From contig CAKZPJ010000342.1 of NCBI GenBank assembly GCA_937138955.1, positions 1-6,031 on the forward strand: DNA of 6,031 nt, given 5' to 3'. A program made the position numbers and the translations under genes. The notes below the pieces were generated by a model. That model was not told the DNA's origin, did not search any database, and worked only from the letters and a program-made list of their open reading frames with translations. This DNA comes from an uncultured Flammeovirgaceae bacterium (GTDB taxonomy: Bacteria; Bacteroidota; Bacteroidia; Cytophagales; Cyclobacteriaceae). Positions 1 through 6,031 of this stretch are shown piece by piece (positions within the stretch are counted from its first letter, which is position 1; each line of letters begins with the position of its first letter).

Positions 1-228
1 ATGCGCGAACTGAAGGGCTGGGTTGTGCAGGCGCAGGCCATTGAAGGTTTTGAAACGGCCACCGCCCCTATTTACGCCGGAGAGGATAACGTGGTGCAGG
101 GTGGCGTTGATGTTACTACGCTTACCGATGTGGGAGCCGATGCGGTGACTGAAGCCTACGACGAACCACTAACGATGGAAGAAGTAGCAGGACAGAATGG
201 AATCGCTTCACTGTTTATTATGAACTAG
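1..228 (+). CDS. C-terminal part of an unrecognised protein (probably 5'-truncated)
   Basis: An open frame runs from the first base to a TAG at 226-228 and gives 75 residues. The first codon is an ATG, but it is exactly at the window edge, so it may be an internal methionine of a longer gene. No signal peptide or membrane helix follows it, which fits an internal position. The piece is acidic, has no cysteine, and ends in the short hydrophobic stretch IASLFIMN. The alternating hydrophobic and polar residues suggest a beta-rich fold, but this is inference. I compared it by eye with the C-terminal ends of fasciclin, CHRD and spondin-type domains, which are common secreted domains in this phylum, and saw no convincing match. 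It is convergent with the anti-sigma gene and followed by a terminator, so it ends its own transcription unit. Function unknown. Confidence 0.6.
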   Translation: MRELKGWVVQAQAIEGFETATAPIYAGEDNVVQGGVDVTTLTDVGADAVTEAYDEPLTMEEVAGQNGIASLFIMN

Positions 229-251
229 CAGAAAGCGAGAGCTTGCTTGTT

Positions 252-290
252 AAAGGCGTGCGCTGGTATTTGACTGGCGTACGCTTTTTT
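252..290 (+). terminator. Rho-independent terminator of the first gene
   Basis: The arms GCGTGCGC (256-263) and GCGTACGC (277-284) form an 8-bp stem with one G-U wobble and a 13-base loop. Six T residues follow at 285-290, and AAAG before the stem can extend the pairing into the T tract. The hairpin starts 24 bases after the TAG of the upstream plus-strand gene. It sits between convergent genes, so it could also slow transcripts leaving the anti-sigma gene on the minus strand, but there the following tract is only CTTTAAC, so termination in that direction should be weaker. Confidence 0.85.
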
Positions 291-309
291 ACTTTGAAGG
301 AACTCAGAA

Positions 310-1125
310 TTAGGATTTGATTACTTTCCCCTGAACGTACATTTGATCTAAGGTAGGTGCCTCACTTCCCCCTCGGGGTTCTAAAGTGATAGCAAAGGCA
401 GCAGCTTCACTTATACCAACCGACATAGCTAGTAGCTTCTGATCAGCTGTATCTACCAATCCGGCACTCACTGGTTTTCCATCCACAATTGCCCATAGCT
501 GGTACTGCCGGTCTGGCGGCGGGGTTGGTAGGCTACCCGGATTAAAGTACAGTTGAGATTCAGTTGGATTCCAATATACTTGAGATAAACTACTAGGTGA
601 AACTTCAGTACCCTCCAGCGTAATTAGTTGAAAATCGGGGGAGGTAGCTATCGAAAGGTCATTAGATAACCGATCCGCCCGCTGAGCAGCGGTTTCGTAC
701 TGCGTAGCTATTTCTTGGTTCTGCGCTACAACCTCACTAAGTTCTTCCTCAACTCCTTGCCACTGATTATAAAAGTACAGGGCTGCTCCTGAAGAAAGGA
801 CAGCTAAAGCTACCGAAGCAGCAATCCCTAGTTGATATGGTAAAATTCTTCGGCGTTTCGCTAACGGTTGTTCTATAGACTCTTGCGGTTCGCTTTTGGA
901 TTCAGGGGCAATATTATTCAAAATTTCACCGCGTAAAGAAGCCCGGGGGGCTACAGATGATTGTTGAGCTATTGCCTCGTAGGCAGCTTCTACCCGATGA
1001 ATCTCTTCTTGTACTTCCGGATGCTGAGATGCCATAGCTTCTACCTCAGCCGCTTCTTCGGCCGAAAGTCCACCAAGGACGTAGATCTCTAAAATACCTG
1101 ACGCTATGTATTCTGAAGCGTTCAA
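310..1125 (-). CDS. RskA-like membrane anti-sigma factor
   Basis: A single-pass anti-sigma factor of 271 residues that should hold the neighbouring sigma factor at the inner membrane until a signal releases it. Residues 1-70 are a helical anti-sigma domain (YIASGILEIYVLGGLS, then an EAAEVEAMASQHPEV helix). It has no Cys and no HxxxCxxC zinc motif, as in RskA rather than zinc-binding ZAS proteins. A linker and the positive RRR at 91-93 precede one membrane helix at about 98-119, then a Glu/Gln-rich likely coiled coil at 123-160. Residues 163-271 match the RskA C-terminal type domain (YQLWAIVDGKPVSAGLVD, ITLEPRGGS), which lies outside the cytoplasm. The start is TTG at 1125-1123, overlapping the sigma stop as TTGA, which points to translational coupling. 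The next Met (residue 31) would cut the anti-sigma domain. The inducing signal cannot be read from the sequence. Confidence 0.9.
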   Translation of the reverse strand: MNASEYIASGILEIYVLGGLSAEEAAEVEAMASQHPEVQEEIHRVEAAYEAIAQQSSVAPRASLRGEILNNIAPESKSEPQESIEQPLAKRRRILPYQLGIAASVALAVLSSGAALYFYNQWQGVEEELSEVVAQNQEIATQYETAAQRADRLSNDLSIATSPDFQLITLEGTEVSPSSLSQVYWNPTESQLYFNPGSLPTPPPDRQYQLWAIVDGKPVSAGLVDTADQKLLAMSVGISEAAAFAITLEPRGGSEAPTLDQMYVQGKVIKS

Positions 1126-1682
1126 CTAATATTCAATATTTTTCGTAGTTTCATTAATGCAGCCCGTAATCGGGTTTTAACCGTTCCCAATGGAATATTA
1201 AATTCTTCAGCAATCTCGGAATGGGTATACCCCTTAAAATACACCAAATGAATGACCATCTGCTGATCTGGGCTAAGATGCTGAAATAACTTCACCAAAG
1301 CATGATCTTTGACTTTCTGCTCAACGTACATGCTAGGCGTTATCTTAGATACGGTAATATCCAGTGAATCAGTTTTATTTTTATAAGAAAATTCTTTAGA
1401 ACGCTTTTTGTCAATAGCCAGATTACGGGTTACATTGAGCATCCAGGTAAATAAACTACCCTTCCTAGAATCATAGGAACTAATGTTGTTCCATATTTTC
1501 ATAAAAGCATCTTGTAGCACTTCTTCCGCTATTTTCTCTTCAGGAATAATACGACTTACTACCCCGTACAGGGCGGCACTGTAGTGATCGTAAAGGTACG
1601 CTAAAGCAGCCCGATCTTTCCGCTTCAGCCGAGAGATTAATTCCGATTCCTCAATATGGTTAGGAGTTGCGATAGAGGTAAT
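1122..1682 (-). CDS. ECF-type RNA polymerase sigma factor (SigK-like), non-standard start
   Basis: A sigma-70 family factor with only regions 2 and 4, which would direct RNA polymerase to its own promoters and be held by the anti-sigma factor encoded just downstream. Counting from an ATT at 1682-1680 it has 186 residues. Region 2 spans about 27-100 (LAYLYDHYSAALYGVVSRII, then AEEVLQDAFMKIW, then GSLFTWMLNVTRNLAIDKKR). Region 4 spans about 135-183 with a helix-turn-helix (THSEIAEEFNIPLGTVKTRL). The frame is open up to a TAA at 1715-1713 but holds no ATG, GTG or TTG before the GTG at 1520-1518. That GTG encodes the conserved Val of EEVLQDAF, so starting there would delete half of region 2. Possible true starts are ATT (1685, 1682 or 1655), ATC (1673) or CTG (1628). 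The family is sure; the exact start is not. Confidence 0.88.
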   Translation of the reverse strand: MTSIATPNHIEESELISRLKRKDRAALAYLYDHYSAALYGVVSRIIPEEKIAEEVLQDAFMKIWNNISSYDSRKGSLFTWMLNVTRNLAIDKKRSKEFSYKNKTDSLDITVSKITPSMYVEQKVKDHALVKLFQHLSPDQQMVIHLVYFKGYTHSEIAEEFNIPLGTVKTRLRAALMKLRKILNIS

Positions 1683-1762
1683 AATAGATTTTAAAATTCT
1701 AAGAAAGCAACTTTATTGAAATTAACTAACCAAGAAGTGATAAACAATTAGACTTTACGTAT

Positions 1763-1796
1763 CAAATAATACAATCTAACTACCCTATAAATCAAA
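1763..1796 (-). promoter_or_regulatory. Possible Bacteroidota-type promoter for the sigma/anti-sigma unit
   Basis: On the minus strand a TTTG (1796-1793, within TTTTTTG) is followed after 21 bases by TATTATTTG (1771-1763). The Bacteroidota housekeeping promoter is TTTG, about 19-21 bases, then TAnnTTTG. The -7 element here has three bases instead of two between TA and TTTG, so the match is imperfect. Transcription would begin near 1757 and leave a leader of about 75 bases before the ATT at 1682. The surrounding DNA is AT-rich, so a chance match is quite possible. Confidence 0.3.
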
Positions 1797-1821
1797 AAAT
1801 GTTTCATTCCACCTAACAAAA

Positions 1822-1866
1822 TAAAAGGCTTTGGATTTATGCGTAGTACAAATCCAAAGCCTTTTA
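1822..1866. terminator. 17-bp hairpin with flanking A/T tracts, possible bidirectional terminator
   Basis: The arms AAAAGGCTTTGGATTT (1823-1838) and AAATCCAAAGCCTTTT (1850-1865) are perfect reverse complements, and T1822 pairs with A1866, giving 17 base pairs around an 11-base loop. Each strand reads a stem ending in CCTTTT, the form of a bidirectional intrinsic terminator. The minus strand is better, continuing as CCTTTTATTTTG; the plus strand continues as CCTTTTAGG. No gene ends nearby: it lies about 140 bases upstream of the sigma frame and 171 bases upstream of the gldA-like start. It may end a small RNA, attenuate one leader, or block read-through between the divergent units. Confidence 0.7.
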
Positions 1867-1987
1867 GGTAGCGACAATGAGCCATACAGTTAATATCTTA
1901 ATTTTTGTTAAATTTCGCTCAGAAGAAATTCTTTTTTTCAGTTTTCCTTTGCAATTTTTTAAAGCAGTATGCAGTTTTGCGAATTAT

Positions 1988-1999
1988 CACAGTACTGTG
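1988..1999. promoter_or_regulatory. 12-bp perfect palindrome upstream of the gldA-like gene, possible operator
   Basis: CACAGTACTGTG is its own reverse complement and ends 38 bases before the ATG at 2038. Position and two-fold symmetry suit a binding site for a dimeric regulator near the operon promoter. No regulator gene is adjacent to name as its partner, and there is only one copy in the window, so the role is inferred from symmetry and location alone. Confidence 0.3.
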
Positions 2000-2037
2000 T
2001 AAAAACAACTAATAACTACCATTAACCTATACTGGGT

Positions 2038-2967
2038 ATGGACATTCAGATCGATAATCTTTCGAAGTGGTATGGTCCCCAAAAAGCGGTAGACGATATT
2101 TCATTTTCGGTAAAAACCGGGGAGATTCTGGGTTTTCTCGGACCTAACGGAGCCGGAAAAACTACCACCATGAAGATGATTACCAATTACATCGCTATCG
2201 GTGAAGGTGACGTCAGAGTAGGCGGCACATCAGTGAAAGATGACCCTGGATTTATCAAATCGCATATTGGTTATTTACCGGAAAACAATCCTCTCTACCT
2301 GGATATGCCGGTTATTGACTATCTGGAATTTTGTGCGCTACTACAAGGCGTAACTAAAGCTCAGGTAGATGAGCGAATCCGGGAAATGGTACGAGTATGC
2401 GGTTTGGATGCTGAAAAACACAAGAAAATTGGTGAGCTTTCTAAAGGCTATCGTCAGCGAGTCGGTTTAGCGCAGGCGATGATCCACGATCCGGAAATTC
2501 TGATTCTGGATGAGCCAACGACTGGTTTAGACCCTAATCAGATTGTAGAAATCAGAAAACTGATTCGTGATTTGGGTCAGGCCAAAACGGTAATTCTGAG
2601 CACCCACATTCTGCCCGAAGTAGAGGCTACCTGCGACCGTATTCTGATTATCAATAAAGGAAAGATTGTGGCCGATGGCACCGCAACTACCCTTCGTCAG
2701 CAAGCTCAAGGGTTAGAAGTAGTGAAAGTCAAAATTGAGGATACTACTGCTAATGAAGCATTAGAAGCCTTGAAAAAACTTCCTTCGGTAGAGCAAGTAG
2801 CCTACTTCAATTCGCATCAAGATCAGTTTGAGATCCAGGGGAAACCTGAGACTTCGCCCGCGCGCGACATCTTTAAGCTTTGCGTAGACAAAGGCTGGGT
2901 ACTCACCGAACTCACCCCAGTTGAAACCAAACTAGAAGATATCTTCCGCGACCTAACCATTAATTGA
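2038..2967 (+). CDS. gldA: GldA-like ABC transporter ATP-binding protein
   Basis: The cytoplasmic ATPase of an ABC-2-type exporter, which would bind the GldF-like permease encoded next and power it by ATP hydrolysis. It has 309 residues, and all nucleotide-binding motifs are present: Walker A GPNGAGKTT (35-43), signature LSKGY (134-138), Walker B ILILDE (154-159), D-loop GLD (163-165) and switch histidine STH (188-190). The Q-loop position reads YLPENNPLY (79-87) with Glu, as in many exporters of this branch. Residues from about 220 form the C-terminal extension typical of ABC-2 ATPases, ending ETKLEDIFRDLTIN. By eye it closely resembles Flavobacterium GldA, including KKIGELSKGYRQRVGLA. It is the first gene of the operon, with 69 bases to the next. 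The ATG at 2038 lacks a Shine-Dalgarno, normal for Bacteroidota. The ATPase role is secure; gliding itself is inference. Confidence 0.88.
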   Translation: MDIQIDNLSKWYGPQKAVDDISFSVKTGEILGFLGPNGAGKTTTMKMITNYIAIGEGDVRVGGTSVKDDPGFIKSHIGYLPENNPLYLDMPVIDYLEFCALLQGVTKAQVDERIREMVRVCGLDAEKHKKIGELSKGYRQRVGLAQAMIHDPEILILDEPTTGLDPNQIVEIRKLIRDLGQAKTVILSTHILPEVEATCDRILIINKGKIVADGTATTLRQQAQGLEVVKVKIEDTTANEALEALKKLPSVEQVAYFNSHQDQFEIQGKPETSPARDIFKLCVDKGWVLTELTPVETKLEDIFRDLTIN

Positions 2968-3036
2968 TTAAAAATTATAAACTACTTTCCGATCAACGCC
3001 TAATTTTCAATTATCCACTTTCACTTATCAACTTGC

Positions 3037-3759
3037 ATGAGGACTATTTGGATTATAACCCAACGAGAACTACAATCTTTCTTTGACTCGCTAATCGCTT
3101 ATATTTTGCTAGTAGCATTTTTGGGCTTTAGCGGGTTCTTCACTTGGCTCTACGGTTCCGATGTGTTCTTTGTCGGCCAAGCCAGTATGCAGTCGTTCTT
3201 CAGTATCGCTTACTGGACGCTCTTCTTCTTTATCCCTGCTCTCACCATGCGGATGCTAGCCGAAGAAAAACGCGCGGGCACAATTGAGTTACTGTTGACC
3301 AAATCGGTTACCGACCGACAGTTGGTGATTGGGAAATTCTTAGCCTGTTTACTACTGATTGCCATTGCTCTACTCTTCACCCTACCCTACTACTTCACCA
3401 TCAATAGTTTGGGCGAAGTAGACCACGGAGCTATTTGGTGTGGCTACCTGGGACTAATCCTGATGAGCGCAGTGTACATTAGCATTGGGATTTTTACCAG
3501 TAGCACTACCAACAATCAGATTGTAGCTTTTCTCAGTGCGTTGTTTATTGGCCTGTTTTTCCATATTATTTTTGATGTACTCGCCAGCAGTTTTACCGGA
3601 ACGATGGGCGAAGTATTCAGTACGTTAAGTTTATCTACTCACTACGAGTCACTAACCCGGGGTGTTATCGATACTAAAGACCTGATCTACTTCTTATCCA
3701 TCATTGTCCTCGGTATAGTCCTCTCCGAAGTAAGCCTATCCAAACGAAACTTAGTGTAA
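3037..3759 (+). CDS. gldF: GldF-like ABC-2 permease subunit
   Basis: The inner-membrane permease partner of the upstream ATPase, 240 residues, close to the length of known GldF. It has about six membrane helices, at roughly 19-39, 54-72, 100-122, 133-153, 162-182 and 213-232. The first is preceded by an amphipathic stretch (ITQRELQSFFDS) typical of ABC-2 permeases. The cytoplasmic loop after helix two carries the conserved MRMLAEEKRAGTIELLLTK (71-89), the segment in this family that contacts the ATPase. SIGIFTSSTTNNQIVAF (149-165) is also characteristic of GldF-type permeases. Only 19 bases separate it from the gldG-like gene, so the two are almost surely co-transcribed. The substrate is unknown; in F. 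johnsoniae the GldAFG complex is linked to gliding but its cargo has not been settled. Confidence 0.88.
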   Translation: MRTIWIITQRELQSFFDSLIAYILLVAFLGFSGFFTWLYGSDVFFVGQASMQSFFSIAYWTLFFFIPALTMRMLAEEKRAGTIELLLTKSVTDRQLVIGKFLACLLLIAIALLFTLPYYFTINSLGEVDHGAIWCGYLGLILMSAVYISIGIFTSSTTNNQIVAFLSALFIGLFFHIIFDVLASSFTGTMGEVFSTLSLSTHYESLTRGVIDTKDLIYFLSIIVLGIVLSEVSLSKRNLV

Positions 3760-3778
3760 GCCATCAGTCATCAAAAAT

Positions 3779-5293
3779 ATGCAACGCAAAAGCTCTCTTT
3801 ATACATCGGTAGCCCTGATCATTGGAATTCTTATTCTAGCGAATCTGCTTTCGTCCGATTATTTTCTGCGGCTAGATTTTACTGAAGACCAACGCTATAC
3901 GTTGAGCCAAGCTACCGAAGATATTCTAGGTGAATTAGTCGAACCGATTACCGTCACGGCTTATTTCTCGGAGGATTTGCCACCCGATATTGCCCGAACA
4001 AAATCTGATTTTCGGGACATGCTGGTGGAGTACGCCAATACCTCCGACAATATGGTAGTCTACGAATTCGTCAACCCGAATGATGACCCAGAAATTGAGC
4101 AGGAAGCCCTGCAAAACGGTATTTCGCCAGTGCTGGTTAATGTACGCGATCAAGACGAAGTGAGTCAGAAGCGAGCCTTTTTGGGCGCGGTTATTCAAAT
4201 GGGCGAAGAGCAGGAAGTGATCCCTTTTGTTCAGCCAGGGGCCGCGATGGAATACACACTATCTACCAGTATTAAAAAAATATCAGCGGTAGATAAGCCT
4301 TCTATCGGAATCTTGCAGGGGCACGGTGAGCCATCAATTAACGCCCTTCCGCAGGTAGCAAATGAACTCTTCATACTTTACAGTGCGGAAGATCTAACGC
4401 TGACCGATACCACCGGTATTCCCACTAAGTTTAAAACCATTGCGATCCTCGCCCCTACTGACTCCTTTCCCGACAGTCATTTGGCGCAACTGGATGCTTT
4501 CCTGGCTCGGGGTGGTAATATTATGCTGGCTTATGACCGAGTGGAAGGTGATTTGCAAAATGCCTACGGACGAGTAGTAAATACCGGCTTAGAAAGCTGG
4601 CTGGCCGACAAAGGAGTGCAGGTGGAAGAGAATTTTGTGGTAGATGCTAATTGTGGTGCAGTTACCGTTCAGCAACAACAAGGGCCTTTTACCATGAACA
4701 CCCAAGTATCGTTTCCTTATTTACCGATTGTCAGCAACTTTACCGAGCACCCGATCAGTGCCGGACTAGAAGCGGTGATTATGCCCTTCGTGAGTTCGCT
4801 GGCTTACACCGGATCGCAGGACTCCAGCAATACCGTAAAATTTACTCCACTAGCGAGATCATCGGCCCAATCAGGAACCGTTCCAGCTCCAGCCTACTTT
4901 GACATTAATAAACAATGGACCGAGAATGATTTTCCATTGGAAGCCTTGCCAGTAGCAGCGGCACTGGAAGGAACGATTGAAGGAAATACCGAAGCCAAAA
5001 TGGTGGTGGTGGCTGACGGCGGATTTGCTACCCAGGGTAGCGGTCAAGGCGGGGATAACGTAAGTCTGCTAGTGAACAGTATCGACTGGCTCTCGGACGA
5101 TACCGGGCTGATTGAACTTCGAACCAAAGGGGTTACTTCCCGTCCGCTCGAGCAGGTAGAAGATGCTACTAAATCGCTAATCAAGTACGCTAACTTCTTG
5201 ATTCCTATTTTATTGGTGGTGGGCTACGGTGTGGTTCGCTTCCAGATGAAACGAAATGCTCGACAAAAACGAATGCAAGAAAGCTATGCATAA
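3779..5293 (+). CDS. gldG: GldG-like ABC transporter auxiliary protein
   Basis: A 504-residue membrane-anchored partner of the GldA/GldF exporter. A membrane helix at about 9-26 is followed by the hallmark YFLRLDFTEDQRYTLSQAT, a large domain probably outside the cytoplasm, and a second membrane helix at about 470-488 with a basic tail (KRNARQKR). Family landmarks of the ABC-transporter auxiliary (GldG) domain are GILQGHGEP (177-185), TIAILAPTD (220-228), FLARGGNIML (241-250) and the near-terminal NSIDWLSDDTGLIELRTKG (433-451). Such domains have no known enzymatic activity and are thought to assist the permease, perhaps by binding substrate. It is shorter than my recollection of F. johnsoniae GldG (somewhat over 550 residues) and nearer the general GldG-family proteins of Cytophagales, so a gliding role is less sure than membership of the family. 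Its last eight bases overlap the next gene. Confidence 0.88.
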   Translation: MQRKSSLYTSVALIIGILILANLLSSDYFLRLDFTEDQRYTLSQATEDILGELVEPITVTAYFSEDLPPDIARTKSDFRDMLVEYANTSDNMVVYEFVNPNDDPEIEQEALQNGISPVLVNVRDQDEVSQKRAFLGAVIQMGEEQEVIPFVQPGAAMEYTLSTSIKKISAVDKPSIGILQGHGEPSINALPQVANELFILYSAEDLTLTDTTGIPTKFKTIAILAPTDSFPDSHLAQLDAFLARGGNIMLAYDRVEGDLQNAYGRVVNTGLESWLADKGVQVEENFVVDANCGAVTVQQQQGPFTMNTQVSFPYLPIVSNFTEHPISAGLEAVIMPFVSSLAYTGSQDSSNTVKFTPLARSSAQSGTVPAPAYFDINKQWTENDFPLEALPVAAALEGTIEGNTEAKMVVVADGGFATQGSGQGGDNVSLLVNSIDWLSDDTGLIELRTKGVTSRPLEQVEDATKSLIKYANFLIPILLVVGYGVVRFQMKRNARQKRMQESYA

Positions 5294-6031
5294 ACCGTAT
5301 AATAATAAGATTCTGTCAATCACTTTTGGAGTACTATTAGTACTCTATCTCGCTACTCAATTTCTGGACGGCGAGGCCAATGAACGTAACTTCCGCACTG
5401 ATCTGGTCGCGATGGATACCGCTTCGGTTAGCCGGATTGTGCTAAACCCTAAAGAAAGCGAAGAAGTGGTTTTCACCCAGCAGGAAGAATTTTGGCAAGT
5501 GTCGCAGAGTGGTAAAACCGCTGAAGCTGACCAGCAAGCCGTACAGAGCTTACTAGGAACACTCTTGCAACTGGAACCTCAACGATTAGCTGCCCGCTCC
5601 GAAGATAAATGGAATACTTTTGAAGTAACCGATTCACTGGGTAGCCGAGTGCAGGCCTACAATGGCGAGAATTTATTGGCGGATGTATACGTGGGTAAGT
5701 TCAGCATCCAGCAGATGCCTCAGCAACCCATGCAACCAGGAATGCCACCCATGCAGCAGCAACGCCCTAAGGCTACCTCCTACGTTCGCCTAGCGAATGA
5801 AGCGGAAGTATACGCAGTAGATGGCTTTCTAACGACCTCTTTCAATCGGCAGTTTAATAGTTGGCGCGACCGTAATTTTTTGCAACTGAAGAAAGAAAAC
5901 ATCTCCCGCATTTCCTTCCAGTATCCCGCCGACAGCAGCTTCACGCTCGCTCTGGCCGATAGCGTCTGGACAATCAATGGTACTCCCACCGATTCCGCCC
6001 AAACCGCTCAGCACCTCAACCAGATTACTAA
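5286..6031 (+). CDS. DUF4340 domain protein, 3'-truncated by the window end
   Basis: The frame opens with ATG at 5286, inside the end of the gldG-like gene (8-base overlap), and stays open for 248 codons to the window end. An N-terminal membrane anchor covers about 9-27 (ILSITFGVLLVLYLATQFL), followed by what should be an extracytoplasmic domain. The repeated pattern of VSRIVLNPKESEEVVFTQQEEFWQV and later ISRISFQYP...SFTLALADSVWTING is typical of the duplicated beta-rich DUF4340 module, and YVRLANEAEVYAVDGFL is another landmark. This family commonly follows GldG-type genes, where it is presumed to be part of the same exporter assembly; no biochemical function is established. Residues 142-161 are a Met/Gln/Pro-rich insert. 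The overlap indicates translational coupling with the gldG-like gene. Family assignment is by eye. Confidence 0.85.
   Translation, partial: MHKPYNNKILSITFGVLLVLYLATQFLDGEANERNFRTDLVAMDTASVSRIVLNPKESEEVVFTQQEEFWQVSQSGKTAEADQQAVQSLLGTLLQLEPQRLAARSEDKWNTFEVTDSLGSRVQAYNGENLLADVYVGKFSIQQMPQQPMQPGMPPMQQQRPKATSYVRLANEAEVYAVDGFLTTSFNRQFNSWRDRNFLQLKKENISRISFQYPADSSFTLALADSVWTINGTPTDSAQTAQHLNQIT

Larger units (their letters stand above)
1683..2037. other. Divergent intergenic region between the sigma gene and the gldA-like gene
   Basis: About 355 AT-rich bases carry no credible protein gene on either strand. They must hold promoters for both the leftward sigma/anti-sigma unit and the rightward ABC operon. 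Three elements stand out and are listed separately: a near-consensus Bacteroidota promoter facing left, a 17-bp hairpin, and a 12-bp palindrome near the gldA-like start. I found no TAnnTTTG-type promoter facing right. The longest plus-strand start-to-stop stretch by the hairpin is a five-codon frame at 1799-1816, too short to call. Confidence 0.8.

Noticed and set aside
1799..1816. Five-codon frame (MFHST) just before the 17-bp hairpin, considered as a leader peptide
   Set aside because: It is too short and has no run of one amino acid or regulatory codons; a chance ATG and stop in AT-rich DNA is the simpler reading.
1867..2037. Search for a TAnnTTTG promoter facing the gldA-like gene
   Set aside because: TTTG words occur at 1904-1907, 1948-1951 and 1976-1979, but none has a properly spaced partner, so no promoter is called.
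2527..2709. Minus-strand open frame of 60 codons inside the gldA-like gene
   Set aside because: It lies entirely antisense to a well-supported ATPase region including the D-loop and switch histidine, and its product shows no recognisable domain.
2968..3036. Repeated TTATC/ATCA-like words in the gldA-gldF spacer, similar words at 3762-3773
   Set aside because: The copies are short and irregular. They look like the low-complexity spacers usual in this phylum, not a defined repeat family or a terminator.
3935..4198. Minus-strand open frame of 87 codons inside the gldG-like gene
   Set aside because: It is a shadow of the GldG coding frame with no family resemblance and no independent promoter or neighbour.
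4651..4902. Plus-strand open frame of 83 codons in another frame of the gldG-like gene
   Set aside because: It is fully contained in the gldG-like gene, has an unnatural composition rich in Arg and Ser, and no domain.
5780..6014. Two overlapping minus-strand open frames near the window end
   Set aside because: Both are antisense to the DUF4340 frame, whose protein carries clear family landmarks here; neither antisense product looks like a real protein.

Overview
The window looks like chromosomal DNA of a gliding-type Bacteroidota, probably a Cytophagales relative. The supporting signs are a GldA/GldF/GldG-type ABC system, a SigK/RskA-like sigma/anti-sigma pair of the kind common in that group, no clear Shine-Dalgarno sequences before the starts, and AT-rich spacers around genes of moderate GC. 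This placement comes from protein resemblance only; no database search was possible.

Layout. Bases 1-228 hold the C-terminal end (or a short whole gene) of an unrecognised plus-strand protein, closed by a good intrinsic terminator at 252-290. Facing it on the minus strand are two coupled genes: an ECF-type sigma factor (about 1682 to 1122) and a membrane-bound RskA-like anti-sigma factor (1125 to 310). The sigma stop and anti-sigma start overlap as TTGA. The sigma reading frame has no ATG, GTG or TTG early enough to give a whole region 2, so a rare start such as ATT is likely.

A divergent, gene-free region of about 355 bp (1683-2037) separates these from a plus-strand operon. It holds a 17-bp hairpin with A/T tracts on both sides (1822-1866), a 12-bp perfect palindrome 38 bases before the next gene (1988-1999), and a near-consensus Bacteroidota promoter facing the sigma gene.

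The operon runs gldA-like ATPase (2038-2967), gldF-like permease (3037-3759), gldG-like auxiliary membrane protein (3779-5293), and a DUF4340 protein (5286 to beyond the window end). ATPase and permease would form an ABC-2-type exporter. GldG and the DUF4340 protein are both anchored by an N-terminal membrane helix and carry large domains that probably lie outside the cytoplasm and work with the exporter. In Flavobacterium johnsoniae GldA, GldF and GldG are linked to gliding, but this family also occurs in non-gliding bacteria, so a gliding role is not proven here.

I see no clearly new system. The most useful leads are the unusual sigma start, the unexplained hairpin between divergent genes (possible small RNA terminator or attenuator), and the Met/Gln/Pro-rich insert in the DUF4340 protein.
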